The notes beneath the pieces were generated by a model. It was not told the origin of the DNA. It worked only from the letters and a program-made list of their open reading frames with translations, and made no database searches. The translations under genes were made by a program, and so were the position numbers. Positions 33,515 through 42,952 of a stretch of 64,000 nucleotides of DNA are shown here, piece after piece (positions within the stretch are counted from its first letter, which is position 1; each line of letters begins with the position of its first letter). Source of the DNA: Barrientosiimonas humi (GTDB lineage Bacteria; Actinomycetota; Actinomycetes; Actinomycetales; Dermatophilaceae); contig NZ_VFOK01000001.1 in NCBI RefSeq assembly GCF_006716095.1, positions 248,001 to 312,000 on the forward strand, given 5' to 3'.

Positions 33515-33630
33515 CGCGAATGTGCTTGTCCGACAGGGCTGTCGGACCGGGTCTCACCTGGAGCACCCCGCCACATCCGTGAGGGTTGCCGCCCAGCCAG
33601 CCAGGGCTTGTCGCTGGGTCTCTCGACCGC
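33515..33630 (-). ncRNA. SAM-IV-like riboswitch in the metQNI leader
   Basis: On the minus strand the leader has the SAM-I/IV core in order: CCAGCGACAAGCCC, GGCTGGCTGG, GCGGCAACCCTC, GGCGGGGTGC, CCAGGTGA and GACCC. The GACCC closes back on the start GGTC...GAGACC. It is followed by a hairpin GTCCGACAGCCCTGTCGGAC and AAGC. The arrangement, with an extra hairpin after the core, fits the SAM-IV class known from actinomycetes. It ends about 115 bases before the metQ start. It would shut off methionine import when S-adenosylmethionine is plentiful. No terminator hairpin is obvious between it and the gene, so control of translation initiation is possible. Confidence 0.85.
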
Positions 33631-33721
33631 CGTCCACGTTATGCATCGCATAAGGAGAGGTCAAAACGAGCGGGGGTGACCTCCCTCACCGACCGGCAGC
33701 GGCTCGTTAGGCTCTGGTCCC

Positions 33722-34096
33722 GTGAAGGGTCCCCTCGTCGGCTATCTCGTCGTCGTCGTCGTCGCGCTCGCCGGAGTGCTGCTGTTCGGCGCGGCGATGC
33801 TGATGCGTCGGCTCCTGGCGCCGGTGTCGCAGACGCCGGCCCGGCTGACGACGTACGAGTCCGGCGTCGACCCGGTCGGTCAGGGCTGGTCCCAGTCGCA
33901 GGTGCGCTACCTCGGATTTGCTTTCCTCTACGTCGTTTTCGCGGTCGACGCGGTCTACCTCTTCCCGTGGGCGACGGTGCTGCGTGACGCCGACCTCGGG
34001 GTCGCGAGCCTGGTCGAGATGGGCATCTTCATCGGCGTGCTGGTCGTGGGGCTCGCGCACGCCGCGCGCCGCGGCCTGCTGAGGTGGACCCCGTGA
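33722..34096 (+). CDS. nuoA: Complex I subunit A
   Basis: This 124-residue membrane subunit has three helices, starting [20 protein letters not shown]. The conserved loop [14 protein letters not shown] carries the glutamate and glycine of the NuoA signature, followed by [22 protein letters not shown]. It is the first gene of a ten-gene nuo operon and starts with GTG. The region between it and divergent metQ (33402-33721) holds the riboswitch and promoters for both units. Confidence 0.93.
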   Translation: MKGPLVGYLVVVVVALAGVLLFGAAMLMRRLLAPVSQTPARLTTYESGVDPVGQGWSQSQVRYLGFAFLYVVFAVDAVYLFPWATVLRDADLGVASLVEMGIFIGVLVVGLAHAARRGLLRWTP

Positions 34097-34680
34097 CCGT
34101 CGACCTGCCCACCCCGCGCGTCGGCCCGCTCCAGGCCGCCGCGCCCAAGCCGATGCGGCTGATCCTCAACTGGGGGCGGCGCTACTCGCTGTGGGTCTTC
34201 AACTTCGGGCTCGCCTGCTGCGCCATCGAGTTCATCGCCGGCAGCATGGCGCGGCACGACTTCATCCGGCTCGGCGTCATCCCGTTCGCCCCCGGCCCGC
34301 GCCAGGCCGACCTGATGGTCGTCTCCGGCACGGTCACCGACAAGATGGCGCCGGCCGTGCGCCGGCTCTACGACCAGATGCCCGAGCCGAAGTACGTCAT
34401 CTCCTTCGGCGCCTGCTCCAACTCCGGCGGCCCCTACTGGGACTCCTACTGCGTCACCAAGGGCGTCGACCAGCTGATCCCGGTCGACGTCTACGTGCCC
34501 GGCTGCCCGCCCCGCCCCGAGGCGCTGCTGCACGGCATCCTCGTGCTGCAGCAGCAGATCGCCGAGGAGCGCCTGACCACCCGGTCGTACGCCGACCGGC
34601 GCCGCTTCGCCGGCGCGGTCACCCGCCCGCTCGTGCGCCGGGACCAGCCGGCCGAGCCGCCGCAGGGCGACCCGTCATGA
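34093..34680 (+). CDS. nuoB: Complex I subunit B (N2 cluster subunit)
   Basis: This 195-residue subunit binds the terminal [4Fe-4S] cluster N2 that reduces quinone. All ligands are present: tandem cysteines in [18 protein letters not shown] and [12 protein letters not shown]. The C-terminal 45 residues are a basic extension. GTG 34093 overlaps the nuoA stop (GTGA); GTG 34084 is possible. Because NuoD is absent from the operon, half of the quinone site next to N2 must come from elsewhere. Confidence 0.95.
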   Translation: MTVDLPTPRVGPLQAAAPKPMRLILNWGRRYSLWVFNFGLACCAIEFIAGSMARHDFIRLGVIPFAPGPRQADLMVVSGTVTDKMAPAVRRLYDQMPEPKYVISFGACSNSGGPYWDSYCVTKGVDQLIPVDVYVPGCPPRPEALLHGILVLQQQIAEERLTTRSYADRRRFAGAVTRPLVRRDQPAEPPQGDPS

Positions 34681-35201
34681 GCCTGGACGCCGAGCGGCGG
34701 GACTGCCCGCCGCAGGAGTGGTACGCCCTCCACGAGCAGCTGCGCGCCGAGGGCTTCGCGTTCTTCGACTTCCTCACCGCCGTCGACGAGACCGACCGTG
34801 ACGAGGGAGGTCTCGACGTCGTGAGCCACCTCTACGACGTCACGCCCGGCGCGCTGCGGTCGGTGCTGGTGCGCACCCGTGTGCCGGAGACCGAGCCGCT
34901 GCGCAGCCTCACGACGCTGTGGCGCGGCGCCGCCTGGCACGAGCGCGAGACGCACGAGATGTTCGGCCTGGAGTTCACCGACTTCGACGACGGCAGCCGG
35001 CTCGGCATCCGCCCGCTGCTGCTCCCCGAGGGCTTCGAGGGGCGGCCGCTGCGCAAGGACTTCGTGCTCGCCGCGCGCGTCTCCAAGCCGTGGCCGGGCG
35101 CGAAAGACCCTGGGGAGTCAGGCGATTCGCCCGCGCCCCGCCGCGGTCGCCGCAAGAACCTGCCGCCCGGCGTGCCCGACTCCTCGTGGGGGCCGCGGTG
35201 A
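34677..35201 (+). CDS. nuoC: Complex I subunit C
   Basis: This 174-residue NuoC has the 30-kDa subunit signature [14 protein letters not shown] followed by [16 protein letters not shown]. It is not fused to NuoD: after the signature it ends in a short Pro/Arg-rich tail, and the next gene is nuoH. Start overlaps the nuoB stop (ATGA). In normal operons nuoD follows here, so its absence is the point of interest. Confidence 0.93.
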   Translation: MSLDAERRDCPPQEWYALHEQLRAEGFAFFDFLTAVDETDRDEGGLDVVSHLYDVTPGALRSVLVRTRVPETEPLRSLTTLWRGAAWHERETHEMFGLEFTDFDDGSRLGIRPLLLPEGFEGRPLRKDFVLAARVSKPWPGAKDPGESGDSPAPRRGRRKNLPPGVPDSSWGPR

Positions 35202-36163
35202 TGGAGATGACCTGGCTCGAGGCCGGCGTGCGCGCCGCGCTCGTGCTCGTGGCCTTCCTGGTGCTGCCGCTGCTCGTCGGCCAGACCGAGCACAAGGTGA
35301 TGGCCCACATGCAGGGCCGCCTCGGCCCGATGCACGCCGGCGGGTTCCACGGCTGGGCCCAGCTGATCGCCGACGGCGTGAAGTTCACGCAGAAGGAGGA
35401 CATCGTCCCGGCGGCCGCCGACCGATGGGTCTTCCGGGCCGCGCCCGCGGTGGCGCTGGTGGCGTACCTCCTCGCGATGGCCGTCGTGCCGTTCTCGCCG
35501 ACCCTGGTCGGCGCCGACGTGCCCGCGAGCCTGCTGGTGCTGCTGGCCGTCTCGGGCATCGGCGCCCTCGGCACGCTGATGGCCGGCTGGGGCTCGGGCA
35601 ACAAGTACGCCCTCGTCGGCGCGATGCGCTCGGCCGCCCAGCTCGTCAGCTACGAGCTGCCGCTGATCCTGGCCTGCGCCTCGTTCGCCCTCGCCGGCGG
35701 CACCCTCTCGCTCACCGGCATCGCGCACGCGTGGACGCCGTGGTGGCTGCTGTGGCAGGCACCGGCGGCCCTGGTGCTGCTGGTGGCGGCGACCGCCGAG
35801 CTGCAGCGCCCGCCGTTCGACATGCCCATCGCCGACTCCGAGGTCGTGATGGGCCCCTACACCGAGTTCACCGGGCTGCGCTTCGCGTTCTTCCTGCTCG
35901 CCGAGTACGCCGGGATCGTCGTGATGTCGCTGCTGGTCGCCGTGGTCTACCTCGGTGGCTGGACGGGCCCGTTCGACGGCGCGCTCGGCTGGCTGTGGAC
36001 GCTGCTCAAGGGGTTCGCGGTCGCGCTGCTCATCATCTGGATGCGCGTGTCGTGGCCGCGGCTGCGCGAGGACCAGCTGCAGCGACTCGCCTGGTTGGGC
36101 CTGGTGCCGCTGGCCCTGGTGCAGCTGGCGATCACCGGCGTCGGCGTCGTCCTCACCGCGTGA
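35201..36163 (+). CDS. nuoH: Complex I subunit H
   Basis: This 320-residue membrane subunit forms the quinone channel at the junction of the two arms. Visible blocks are QGRLGPMHAGGFHGWAQLIAD followed by KFTQKEDIVPAAADR, GWGSGNKYALVGAMRSAAQ, LVSYELPLILA, ELQRPPFDMPIADSEVV and GPYTEFTGLRFAFF. These include the acidic and arginine residues of the E-channel. Its ATG overlaps the nuoC stop by one base (TGATG). Eight membrane helices are apparent, as usual. Confidence 0.95.
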   Translation: MEMTWLEAGVRAALVLVAFLVLPLLVGQTEHKVMAHMQGRLGPMHAGGFHGWAQLIADGVKFTQKEDIVPAAADRWVFRAAPAVALVAYLLAMAVVPFSPTLVGADVPASLLVLLAVSGIGALGTLMAGWGSGNKYALVGAMRSAAQLVSYELPLILACASFALAGGTLSLTGIAHAWTPWWLLWQAPAALVLLVAATAELQRPPFDMPIADSEVVMGPYTEFTGLRFAFFLLAEYAGIVVMSLLVAVVYLGGWTGPFDGALGWLWTLLKGFAVALLIIWMRVSWPRLREDQLQRLAWLGLVPLALVQLAITGVGVVLTA

Positions 36164-36254
36164 TGTCCGTTCTCGGAGCGGCTGCTAGGTCACGTCCCTC
36201 CTGGCCGGTAGCGTGCGAGCGTTCCCGAAGGAGCCACCTCGGACGGATCACGTG

Positions 36255-36908
36255 ATGCCTGGGCCCAGCAACCGACGCAGCCTCGTCCCGGGCCTCGTCA
36301 AGGGCATGGCCACCACCGCCCGGACGATGGCCCGACCTGCGCACACCCACCAGTACCCCGAGCGCCAGCCCGACCTGGCGCCGCGCACCCGCGGCGTCAT
36401 CGCGCTGCTCGCCGAGAACTGCACCTCGTGCATGCTCTGCGCGCGCGAGTGCCCCGACTGGTGCATCTACATCGACTCGCACAAGGAGACGATCCCCGCC
36501 GGCCCCGAGGGCGGGCGCGACCGCCAGCAGAACGTCCTGGACCGGTTCGCGATCGACTTCAGCCTGTGCATGTACTGCGGGATCTGCATCGAGGTCTGCC
36601 CGTTCGACGCGCTGTTCTGGAGCCCGCACTTCGAGTACGCCGAGCACGACATCCGCGACCTGCTGCACGAGAAGGAGCAGCTGGAGGAGTGGATGCCGAC
36701 CGTGCCGCCACCCCCGCCGCTCGACCCCGGCGCGGCCGAGCCCACCGAGGCCCTCGCCGCCCGCAAGCCGGTGCGCGGCCCCCGCGTCATCCGTACGTCC
36801 GCCTCGCCCGAGGACCCGAAGGCCGGCGACGCCAAGCCCGACGAGGCCAAGACCGGCGACGCCAAGACCGACCCGACGTCCGACGACCACAGGGCCGGCG
36901 ACGCATGA
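36255..36908 (+). CDS. nuoI: Complex I subunit I (two [4Fe-4S] clusters)
   Basis: This 217-residue ferredoxin-like subunit carries two CxxCxxCxxxCP motifs, [19 protein letters not shown] and [19 protein letters not shown], for clusters N6a and N6b. The C-terminal 60 residues are hydrophilic and contain a degenerate repeat of [16 protein letters not shown] type, absent from standard NuoI. A 91-base gap separates it from nuoH, the only real gap in the operon, so an internal promoter is possible. ATG 36255 or GTG 36252 are the likely starts; a GTG at 36213 also exists. Confidence 0.93.
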   Translation: MPGPSNRRSLVPGLVKGMATTARTMARPAHTHQYPERQPDLAPRTRGVIALLAENCTSCMLCARECPDWCIYIDSHKETIPAGPEGGRDRQQNVLDRFAIDFSLCMYCGICIEVCPFDALFWSPHFEYAEHDIRDLLHEKEQLEEWMPTVPPPPPLDPGAAEPTEALAARKPVRGPRVIRTSASPEDPKAGDAKPDEAKTGDAKTDPTSDDHRAGDA

Positions 36909-37435
36909 CGACGCACGACGTCTTCTTCGTGCTCGCCGGGTTGGTCACCGCTGGCGCTGCCGTGCGCGCCGTCACCACCAAGCAGCTGCTGCACGCCGCG
37001 CTGTGGCTCGTGGTGAGCCTGGGCGCGCTGAGCGGCTGCTACCTCGTGCTCGGCGCCGAGCTCGTGGCGCTGGTGCAGCTGATCGTCTACGTCGGGGCGA
37101 TCGTCGTGCTGGTGATCTTCGCGCTCATGCTCACCCGCGCCCCCACCGGCCCGACCACCGCCCACGACACCAGCCCGCTGACCCGCCTCGCCGGCCTGGT
37201 CGTCGCCGCGGGCACCGGCGGTCTGGTCGCGGCGGTCCTGATCAGTGCGTACGCCGGCCGCGCCGACGTGCGCTCGCCCGGCACCGAGGCGCTCGCGACC
37301 CGGCTCTTCGGCACCTGGGTGTGGCCGTTCGAGCTGTTGTCGCTGCTGCTGCTCGTCGGGCTCGTGGCCGCGCTCGCGATGTCGCGGCTGCAGGTCGCCA
37401 CCACCCCCGAGGAGCTCGCGGGGGAGGAGCGGTGA
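36905..37435 (+). CDS. nuoJ: Complex I subunit J
   Basis: This 176-residue membrane subunit has the family block [46 protein letters not shown] (given here in overview), including the pi-bulge helix region [18 protein letters not shown]. Five helices are predicted. The ATG overlaps the nuoI stop (ATGA). Confidence 0.93.
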   Translation: MTTHDVFFVLAGLVTAGAAVRAVTTKQLLHAALWLVVSLGALSGCYLVLGAELVALVQLIVYVGAIVVLVIFALMLTRAPTGPTTAHDTSPLTRLAGLVVAAGTGGLVAAVLISAYAGRADVRSPGTEALATRLFGTWVWPFELLSLLLLVGLVAALAMSRLQVATTPEELAGEER

Positions 37436-37740
37436 TCCACCTGCAGCTGCCGCTCGTGCTGGTCGGCGTCCTGGTCGCCACGGGGGTCTACGGCATCGTC
37501 GCGCGCCGCAACGCGGTGCTGATGCTCATCGGCGTCGAGCTGCTGCTCGCCGCAGCCGGCCTGCTGCTGGTCACGATGGGCGCCGCCCGGCCCGACCCGC
37601 TGGTCGCCGGTCAGACGCTCACGATCTTCCTCATCACCATCGCCGCCGCCGAGATCGCCGTCGCCCTGGCGGCCGTCGTCGCGGTCTACCGCGCGCGCGG
37701 CGACGTCGACCTGACCCGACGCGGCGAGGACGACGCGTGA
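37432..37740 (+). CDS. nuoK: Complex I subunit K
   Basis: This 102-residue subunit of three helices has the two conserved membrane glutamates in LIGVELLLAAAGLLLV and ITIAAAEIAVALAAVV, which take part in proton translocation. The GTG start overlaps the nuoJ stop (GTGA). Confidence 0.95.
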   Translation: MIHLQLPLVLVGVLVATGVYGIVARRNAVLMLIGVELLLAAAGLLLVTMGAARPDPLVAGQTLTIFLITIAAAEIAVALAAVVAVYRARGDVDLTRRGEDDA

Positions 37741-39740
37741 ACCTCGCCGTCGCCGGGCCGCTCCAGCCGAGCCACCTGGCCGTCCTCGCGCCGGCCGTGG
37801 GCGGTCTGCTGACCCTGCCGCTCGTGCGCCGCAGCGGCCGCGCCACCGCGGTGATCGCGCTGCTCGCCGCGCTCGTCGGGATGGCCGCGGCCGGGGTGCT
37901 GCTCGCCCAGCAGGTCACCGGCGTCGCTGTCACCGGGCCGCAGACCATCGGGTCGCTGCCGGTCGGGCCCGCCCTCGACGTCCCGCTCCGGCTGCAGGTC
38001 AACCGGTGGAACGTGCTGGTCGCGGCGGCCGTCGCGGTCGTCTCGTTCGCGGTGCAGGCGTTCGCCCGGTGGTACCTGTGGACCGACCCGCGCTACCGCC
38101 AGTTCGCCGCGACCGTGGGCATCTTCACCGCCGGCATGCAGCTGGTCGTGCTGTCCGGCGACCTGCTGCTCACCCTCGTCGGCTGGGAGCTGATGGGCTG
38201 GTGCTCCTACCTGCTCATCGGCCACGACTCCGCCCGCGAGAAGGCGCGGCGGGCGGCGTACAAGTCGTTCCTCGTCACCCGGCTCGCCGACGCGCCGCTG
38301 GTGCTCGGGTTCGCGCTGCTGGCCACCAGCGCCGGCACCACGTCGATCCCCGCGGTGGTCGCCTGGTTCACCGAACCCCCGCTGGCCGGCGCGCAGACGG
38401 TGCTGACCGTCGCGATGCTCGGCGTCGTGTGCGGCGTGCTCGGCAAGAGCGCCCAGCTGCCCTTCCAGGACTGGCTGCCCGACGCCATGGAGGGTCCGAC
38501 GCCCGCCTCGGCGCTCATCCACGCCGCGACGATGGTCGCCGCGGGCACCGTCGTGCTCGCCCACCTGCTGCCGCTGCTGCACGCCGCCCCGGTCGCCCGC
38601 AACGTGCTGCTCGTGCTGGCCGGCGCCACCGCCGTGCTCGCCGCGGCCCTGGCGTTCTTCCAGGACGACCTCAAGCGGCTGCTCGCCTGGTCGACCGTCA
38701 GCCAGGTGGGTCTGATGCTCGTCGCGCTGACCGTCGTGCCGAGCACCGCCGGCCCCGACCTGGCGATCATGCACCTGGTCAGCCACGCCGCGTTCAAGGC
38801 GTTGCTGTTCCTCATGATCGGCTGGCTCACCGTGCTCGTCGGCGGCACCGTCGTGCAGCGCATGTCCGGCGGCATCCGCCGCTATCCGCAGACCCGCACC
38901 CTCCTCGCGATCGGGCTGCTCGCGCTCGCGGGCGTGCCCCCGACCGTCGGCTTCGTCAGCAAGGACCTGATCCTCGACGAGGCGGCCAAGCACGCCGCCG
39001 ACGGCGCGCGCTCGGCGGCCCTCGGGTTCGCCGTCGTCGCGCTGACCACGGTGCTGACGGCGGCGTACGCCATGCGCGCCTGGCTCGTCGTGCAGCACCG
39101 CACCGTCTTCGAGCGCCGCTCGCTCGACACCAGCGTCGAGGACAGCCGGGTCGTCGCCGACGTCGGCATCGTCGAGCTGCTGCGCGACGCGCCCCAGGTC
39201 GACGAGTTCGGGCACGAGGCCGAACCGGTGGTCGAGTCCGACCCGTTCGAGGACGAGCCCGAGCCCACCGCCCTCGGCCGTCTCGGGCTGGTCGCGCTCG
39301 GTGCCGCGAGCCTGCTCGGCGGTGCGCTGGTGATCACGCCGCTGCTGGAGATCGAGTGGCAGCAGCCCAACTGGCTGCTCGTCGCCGCCGCGCTGCTGCT
39401 CATGCTCGCCGCCGCGCTGCTGGTGCGGGTGATGTCGCTGCGCACGCGCTACGGCGACGCCGCCGAGCACACCCCGCAGCGCTGGCGCTCGGCCGCGAGC
39501 CGGGGCCTCGGCGTCGACGGGCTCTACGTCGCGCTGGTCGCCCGGCCGGTCCTGGCCCTGGCGCGCCTCGTCGCGGCCGGTGAGCGGCAGCTCGACACGG
39601 GCGTGAGCGGGCTGGCCTCGGGCGCACGCCGACTCGGCGACTCCGGGGAGAGCCTGCACCGGCGTACGCCCTCGTCCGGGTTGGTCGCGATCCTCGCCGG
39701 AGCCCTGCTCGTCGCGCTGCTGGGGGTGGCGCTGTGGTGA
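37737..39740 (+). CDS. nuoL: Complex I subunit L (proton-pumping)
   Basis: This 667-residue antiporter-like subunit has GWELMGWCSYLLIG (key Glu), LGKSAQLPFQDWLPDAMEGPTPASALIHAATMVAAG with its pumping Lys and His, and LLAWSTVSQVGLMLVA. A long C-terminal amphipathic region follows. An acidic hydrophilic insertion lies at about residues 465-510 (SLDTSVEDSRVVADVG onward), before the lateral helix. The GTG start overlaps nuoK (GTGA). Confidence 0.95.
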   Translation: MNLAVAGPLQPSHLAVLAPAVGGLLTLPLVRRSGRATAVIALLAALVGMAAAGVLLAQQVTGVAVTGPQTIGSLPVGPALDVPLRLQVNRWNVLVAAAVAVVSFAVQAFARWYLWTDPRYRQFAATVGIFTAGMQLVVLSGDLLLTLVGWELMGWCSYLLIGHDSAREKARRAAYKSFLVTRLADAPLVLGFALLATSAGTTSIPAVVAWFTEPPLAGAQTVLTVAMLGVVCGVLGKSAQLPFQDWLPDAMEGPTPASALIHAATMVAAGTVVLAHLLPLLHAAPVARNVLLVLAGATAVLAAALAFFQDDLKRLLAWSTVSQVGLMLVALTVVPSTAGPDLAIMHLVSHAAFKALLFLMIGWLTVLVGGTVVQRMSGGIRRYPQTRTLLAIGLLALAGVPPTVGFVSKDLILDEAAKHAADGARSAALGFAVVALTTVLTAAYAMRAWLVVQHRTVFERRSLDTSVEDSRVVADVGIVELLRDAPQVDEFGHEAEPVVESDPFEDEPEPTALGRLGLVALGAASLLGGALVITPLLEIEWQQPNWLLVAAALLLMLAAALLVRVMSLRTRYGDAAEHTPQRWRSAASRGLGVDGLYVALVARPVLALARLVAAGERQLDTGVSGLASGARRLGDSGESLHRRTPSSGLVAILAGALLVALLGVALW

Positions 39741-41377
39741 TCGCGATGGTGGCGGCCGTGCTCGTGCCGCTCGTGGTCGGCGGGGCGCTGGTGTGCTCCG
39801 ACCGGATGCCGCGCCCGGTGGGGCAGCGCACCGCGTCGGCCGTCGCGCTCGCCGCGGCGGTGGCCTCGGCCGCGTGCGTCGGCGTCACCCTGGTCGACCG
39901 GCCGGTGCTCGACCGGCCGTGGGTGACCGCGGTCGGGATGCGGCTGAACCTCGGGGTGGACGGCATCAGCGCCCCGCTGCTCGCGCTCACCGCGGCGATC
40001 GGCGTGCTCGTGGTGCTGTACGGCATCGCCCGGCCGCCGCGCGCCCGCTACGGCACCTACCTCGGCTGCCTGCTGCTGGTCGTCGGGGCCGCGCTGCTCA
40101 CCTTCCTCGCGCGCGACGCCGTGCTGTTCTTCCTCGCGTTCGAGATCGTGCTCGTCCCGATGTGGTTGCTCATCAAGGGTTTTGGCGACCCGGCGACGCG
40201 CGACGCGGCCGCGGCGCGGTTCGTGCTCTACACCGTGCTGGGCTCGACGCTGATGCTCGTCGGCATCCTCGCGCTGACCTTCGCGGCCGGCACCGCCGAC
40301 CTCACCGAGCTCGCCCGCACCCGCGGCTCCGCGCTCGGCACGACCCAGCAGACGATCGTCGCGGCGCTGCTGCTCGTCGGCCTCGGCATCAAGGTGCCGC
40401 TCTTCCCGTTCCACTCCTGGCTGCCGGCCGCCCACACCGCCGCGCCGACGACCGGGTCGGTGCTGCTCGCGGCCGTGCTGCTCAAGATGGGGACGTACGG
40501 CGTGGTCCGGCTGGCCGTCGGAGCGGTGCCCGAGGGCTTCGCGCGGCTCGCGCCCGTGGTCGGCGTGCTCGCGGTCGTCGGCATCCTCTGGGGCGGTCTG
40601 GTCTGCCTGGTCGAGCGCTCGCTGAAGCGACTCATCGCGTGGTCGTCGGTGGCCCACATGGGCTTCGTCATGCTCGCGCTCGCCGCCGGTGGCACGCTCG
40701 GCGTGCAGGCCGCGCTGCTCGGCAACATCGCCCACGGCGTCGTGTCGGCGCTGCTGTTCTTCGTCGTCGGCGGGCTCAAGGACCGCTGGCACGGCGACGA
40801 CCTCGACACCGCCCGCGAGGGGCTGCGCGACGCGCGCCCGCGGCTCGGCCTCGCGCTGGTCGTCGGGATGGCCGGGTCGCTCGCGCTGCCCGGGCTCGCG
40901 ACCTTCTGGGGCGAGGTGCTCACGATCCTCGCCGCTTGGGACCCCGCGCCCGGCCGGCCCGAGACGCTGTTCGCCTGGCTCGCGGTGCTCGCGGCGCTCG
41001 GCGGGGTGCTGGCCGCGGCCTATGCGCTGCGGGTGCTGCGCATCGTCTGGGCCGGCGGCGGCGCGCCCGGCCGCCCGGCGGACGAGCGGCTGCGCACCGA
41101 CGAGACGCGGGTCGACGTGGCGCGGGTCGACGTGGCGCGGGCCGGAGCGACGCGGGCGGACGAGACGCGCGACGAGTCGCTCGCTGACGGCGAGACGCCT
41201 GCCGGTGATCCTCCGACCGGTGCGGTCGCCGTCGCCTCGCCCGACGCCGTCGGCGCGGAGTGGGTCGTCATCACCGTGCTGGTCGTCGCGGTACTTGCCG
41301 TGGGCGTCCTGCCCACCGCGCTCCTCGCGATCAGCGAGCCCGACGTGCTGCGGATGCTCGGGGAGGTGGCCCGGTGA
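39737..41377 (+). CDS. nuoM: Complex I subunit M (proton-pumping)
   Basis: This 546-residue antiporter-like subunit has FFLAFEIVLVPMWLLI (Glu), GLGIKVPLFPFHSWLPAAHTAAPTTGSVLLA (Lys and His) and LIAWSSVAHMGFVMLAL. Before the last helix there is an unusual polar insertion of about 45 residues with short Thr-Arg-Val-Asp-Val-Ala repeats (TRVDVARVDVARAGATRADE). The GTG start overlaps nuoL (GTGA). Confidence 0.95.
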   Translation: MIAMVAAVLVPLVVGGALVCSDRMPRPVGQRTASAVALAAAVASAACVGVTLVDRPVLDRPWVTAVGMRLNLGVDGISAPLLALTAAIGVLVVLYGIARPPRARYGTYLGCLLLVVGAALLTFLARDAVLFFLAFEIVLVPMWLLIKGFGDPATRDAAAARFVLYTVLGSTLMLVGILALTFAAGTADLTELARTRGSALGTTQQTIVAALLLVGLGIKVPLFPFHSWLPAAHTAAPTTGSVLLAAVLLKMGTYGVVRLAVGAVPEGFARLAPVVGVLAVVGILWGGLVCLVERSLKRLIAWSSVAHMGFVMLALAAGGTLGVQAALLGNIAHGVVSALLFFVVGGLKDRWHGDDLDTAREGLRDARPRLGLALVVGMAGSLALPGLATFWGEVLTILAAWDPAPGRPETLFAWLAVLAALGGVLAAAYALRVLRIVWAGGGAPGRPADERLRTDETRVDVARVDVARAGATRADETRDESLADGETPAGDPPTGAVAVASPDAVGAEWVVITVLVVAVLAVGVLPTALLAISEPDVLRMLGEVAR

Positions 41378-42822
41378 GCGTCACGCTCGACTACGCCGCC
41401 CTCGCCCCCGTGCTGATCCCGGCGCTGGGTGCGCTGCTCGTGCTCGTCGTCGATGTCGTACGCCCTCGGCTGGGTGCCGCGCACTGGGCGCTGGCCGCGG
41501 TCCTGCTCTTCGCCGGCGCCGCGACCGCCGTGCCCGGGCTGCTGCCCGGCGCCGCCGAGCGCCGCACGATGTGCCTGTCCGGCACCAGCTGCCTGTACGT
41601 CGTCGACCGGCTGGGCGCGGTCATCCAGGTCAGCGCGCTGGTCTCGGCCGGGATCATCGCGCTGCTCGCCCTGCCCGTCCCGGCGCCGCGTGAGCGCGCG
41701 CCGATCTCGGTCGCGATGCTGCTGGCCTCGACCGCGGGCGCCACCGGGGTCACCGCCGCGCGCGACCTCGGGTCCTGGCTGGTGCTGCTGGAGCTGGCCA
41801 CCCTGCCGACCATCGCGCTGGTCGCCCTGCGGGCGCGGCGCTCCGCGCTGGACGGTGCGCTGACCCTGCTGGTCACCTCGCTGGTGTCCTTCGCGCTGCT
41901 CGCGATGGGCGCGGCGCTGTGGTTCGCGGCCACCGGGTCGCCGCTGCTCGACGGTGACGCCGTCCTGCGCGCCGCGGCCGAGCCCGACACCCGCCGGGTG
42001 CTCGCGCTGGCCGTCGTCGTGCTGGTCGCCGGGCTCGGGTTCAAGCTGTCGCTGGTGCCGTTCCACGCGTGGACGCCCGAGGCGTACGCCGGGGCGTCGG
42101 TGCCCGTCGGCGGCTTCCTCGCGACCACCTCCAAGCTGGCCGCGCTCGGGGCGCTGCTGGCCGTGCTGCGCGGCGTGACCGCGCTCGGCGACGGCGCCCT
42201 GGTCGCCGTCGGGGTCGTCGCGGCGATCACCATGACCGTCGGCAACGTGCTGGCGCTGCGCGAGCGCTCGACGCTGCGGCTGCTGGCCTGGTCGACCGTC
42301 GCGCAGGCCGGTTGGGTGGTGCTGCCGCTCGCCACGGTCGCGCCCGGTGCGGTCAAGGCCGCCACCGGATATCTGTTCGTCACGAGCATCGCCACCCTGG
42401 TGGTCTTCGCCGGCGTCACCCTCGTCGCCCACGCCGAGGGCCGCGGGCGCATCCGCGACCTGGCGACGCTGCGCGGGCTGTTCCGGCGGCGCCCGGTCGC
42501 CGCGCTCGCGATCTCGCTCGGGCTGCTGACGCTCGCGGGTCTGCCGCCCGCCGTGCTCGGCCTGGTCGCCAAGGTGCTCGCGCTGCGGCCGGTCGTCGCC
42601 GGCGAGCTGTGGTGGCTCGCGGTCGTCGCCGCCCTCAACGCGATGCTCGGCGTCGCGGTCTACCTGCGGGTCGTGCTCGCGATGGCCGGCAGCGGCGCAG
42701 CCGACCCCGACGCCGTCCACGACCGCCCGCACCCGCTGCACCTGGCCGTGGTCGCCCTGAGCCTCGTCGCGCTCGCGGTGATCAGCCTGGCCCCCCAGCT
42801 GCCGATGGGCCTGCTCGACTGA
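41374..42822 (+). CDS. nuoN: Complex I subunit N (proton-pumping)
   Basis: This 482-residue third antiporter-like subunit has SWLVLLELATLPTIAL, AGLGFKLSLVPFHAWTPEAYAGASVPVGGFLA and LRLLAWSTVAQAGWVVLPL. It ends the operon; the GTG start overlaps nuoM. Together L, M, N plus A, H, J, K give a full membrane arm. Confidence 0.95.
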   Translation: MSVTLDYAALAPVLIPALGALLVLVVDVVRPRLGAAHWALAAVLLFAGAATAVPGLLPGAAERRTMCLSGTSCLYVVDRLGAVIQVSALVSAGIIALLALPVPAPRERAPISVAMLLASTAGATGVTAARDLGSWLVLLELATLPTIALVALRARRSALDGALTLLVTSLVSFALLAMGAALWFAATGSPLLDGDAVLRAAAEPDTRRVLALAVVVLVAGLGFKLSLVPFHAWTPEAYAGASVPVGGFLATTSKLAALGALLAVLRGVTALGDGALVAVGVVAAITMTVGNVLALRERSTLRLLAWSTVAQAGWVVLPLATVAPGAVKAATGYLFVTSIATLVVFAGVTLVAHAEGRGRIRDLATLRGLFRRRPVAALAISLGLLTLAGLPPAVLGLVAKVLALRPVVAGELWWLAVVAALNAMLGVAVYLRVVLAMAGSGAADPDAVHDRPHPLHLAVVALSLVALAVISLAPQLPMGLLD

Positions 42823-42859
42823 GCCGCGCCGGACGTACGGCCCCCGGGCGGCCCCCGGG

Positions 42860-42929
42860 CGCTGAAACGCGGTTTCAGCGCTTCGACTCTGCTGCAGCGA
42901 AGTCACAGCGCTGAAACCGCGTTTCAGCG
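42860..42929. repeat. Long perfect inverted repeat after nuoN
   Basis: Two 23-bp arms (42860-42882 and 42907-42929) are exact reverse complements around a 24-base centre, where CTTCG and CGAAG can extend the pairing. Each arm contains GCTGAAAC and GTTTCAGC and is nearly palindromic itself. It could terminate the nuo operon or form a cruciform. Confidence 0.85.
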
Positions 42930-42952
42930 GGGCGGCAGCGCCCCTCCCGCCC

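Noticed and set aside
34677-35201. NuoC-NuoD fusion that would supply the missing subunit
   Set aside because: The protein ends 70 residues after the NuoC signature; none of the NuoD motifs are present.
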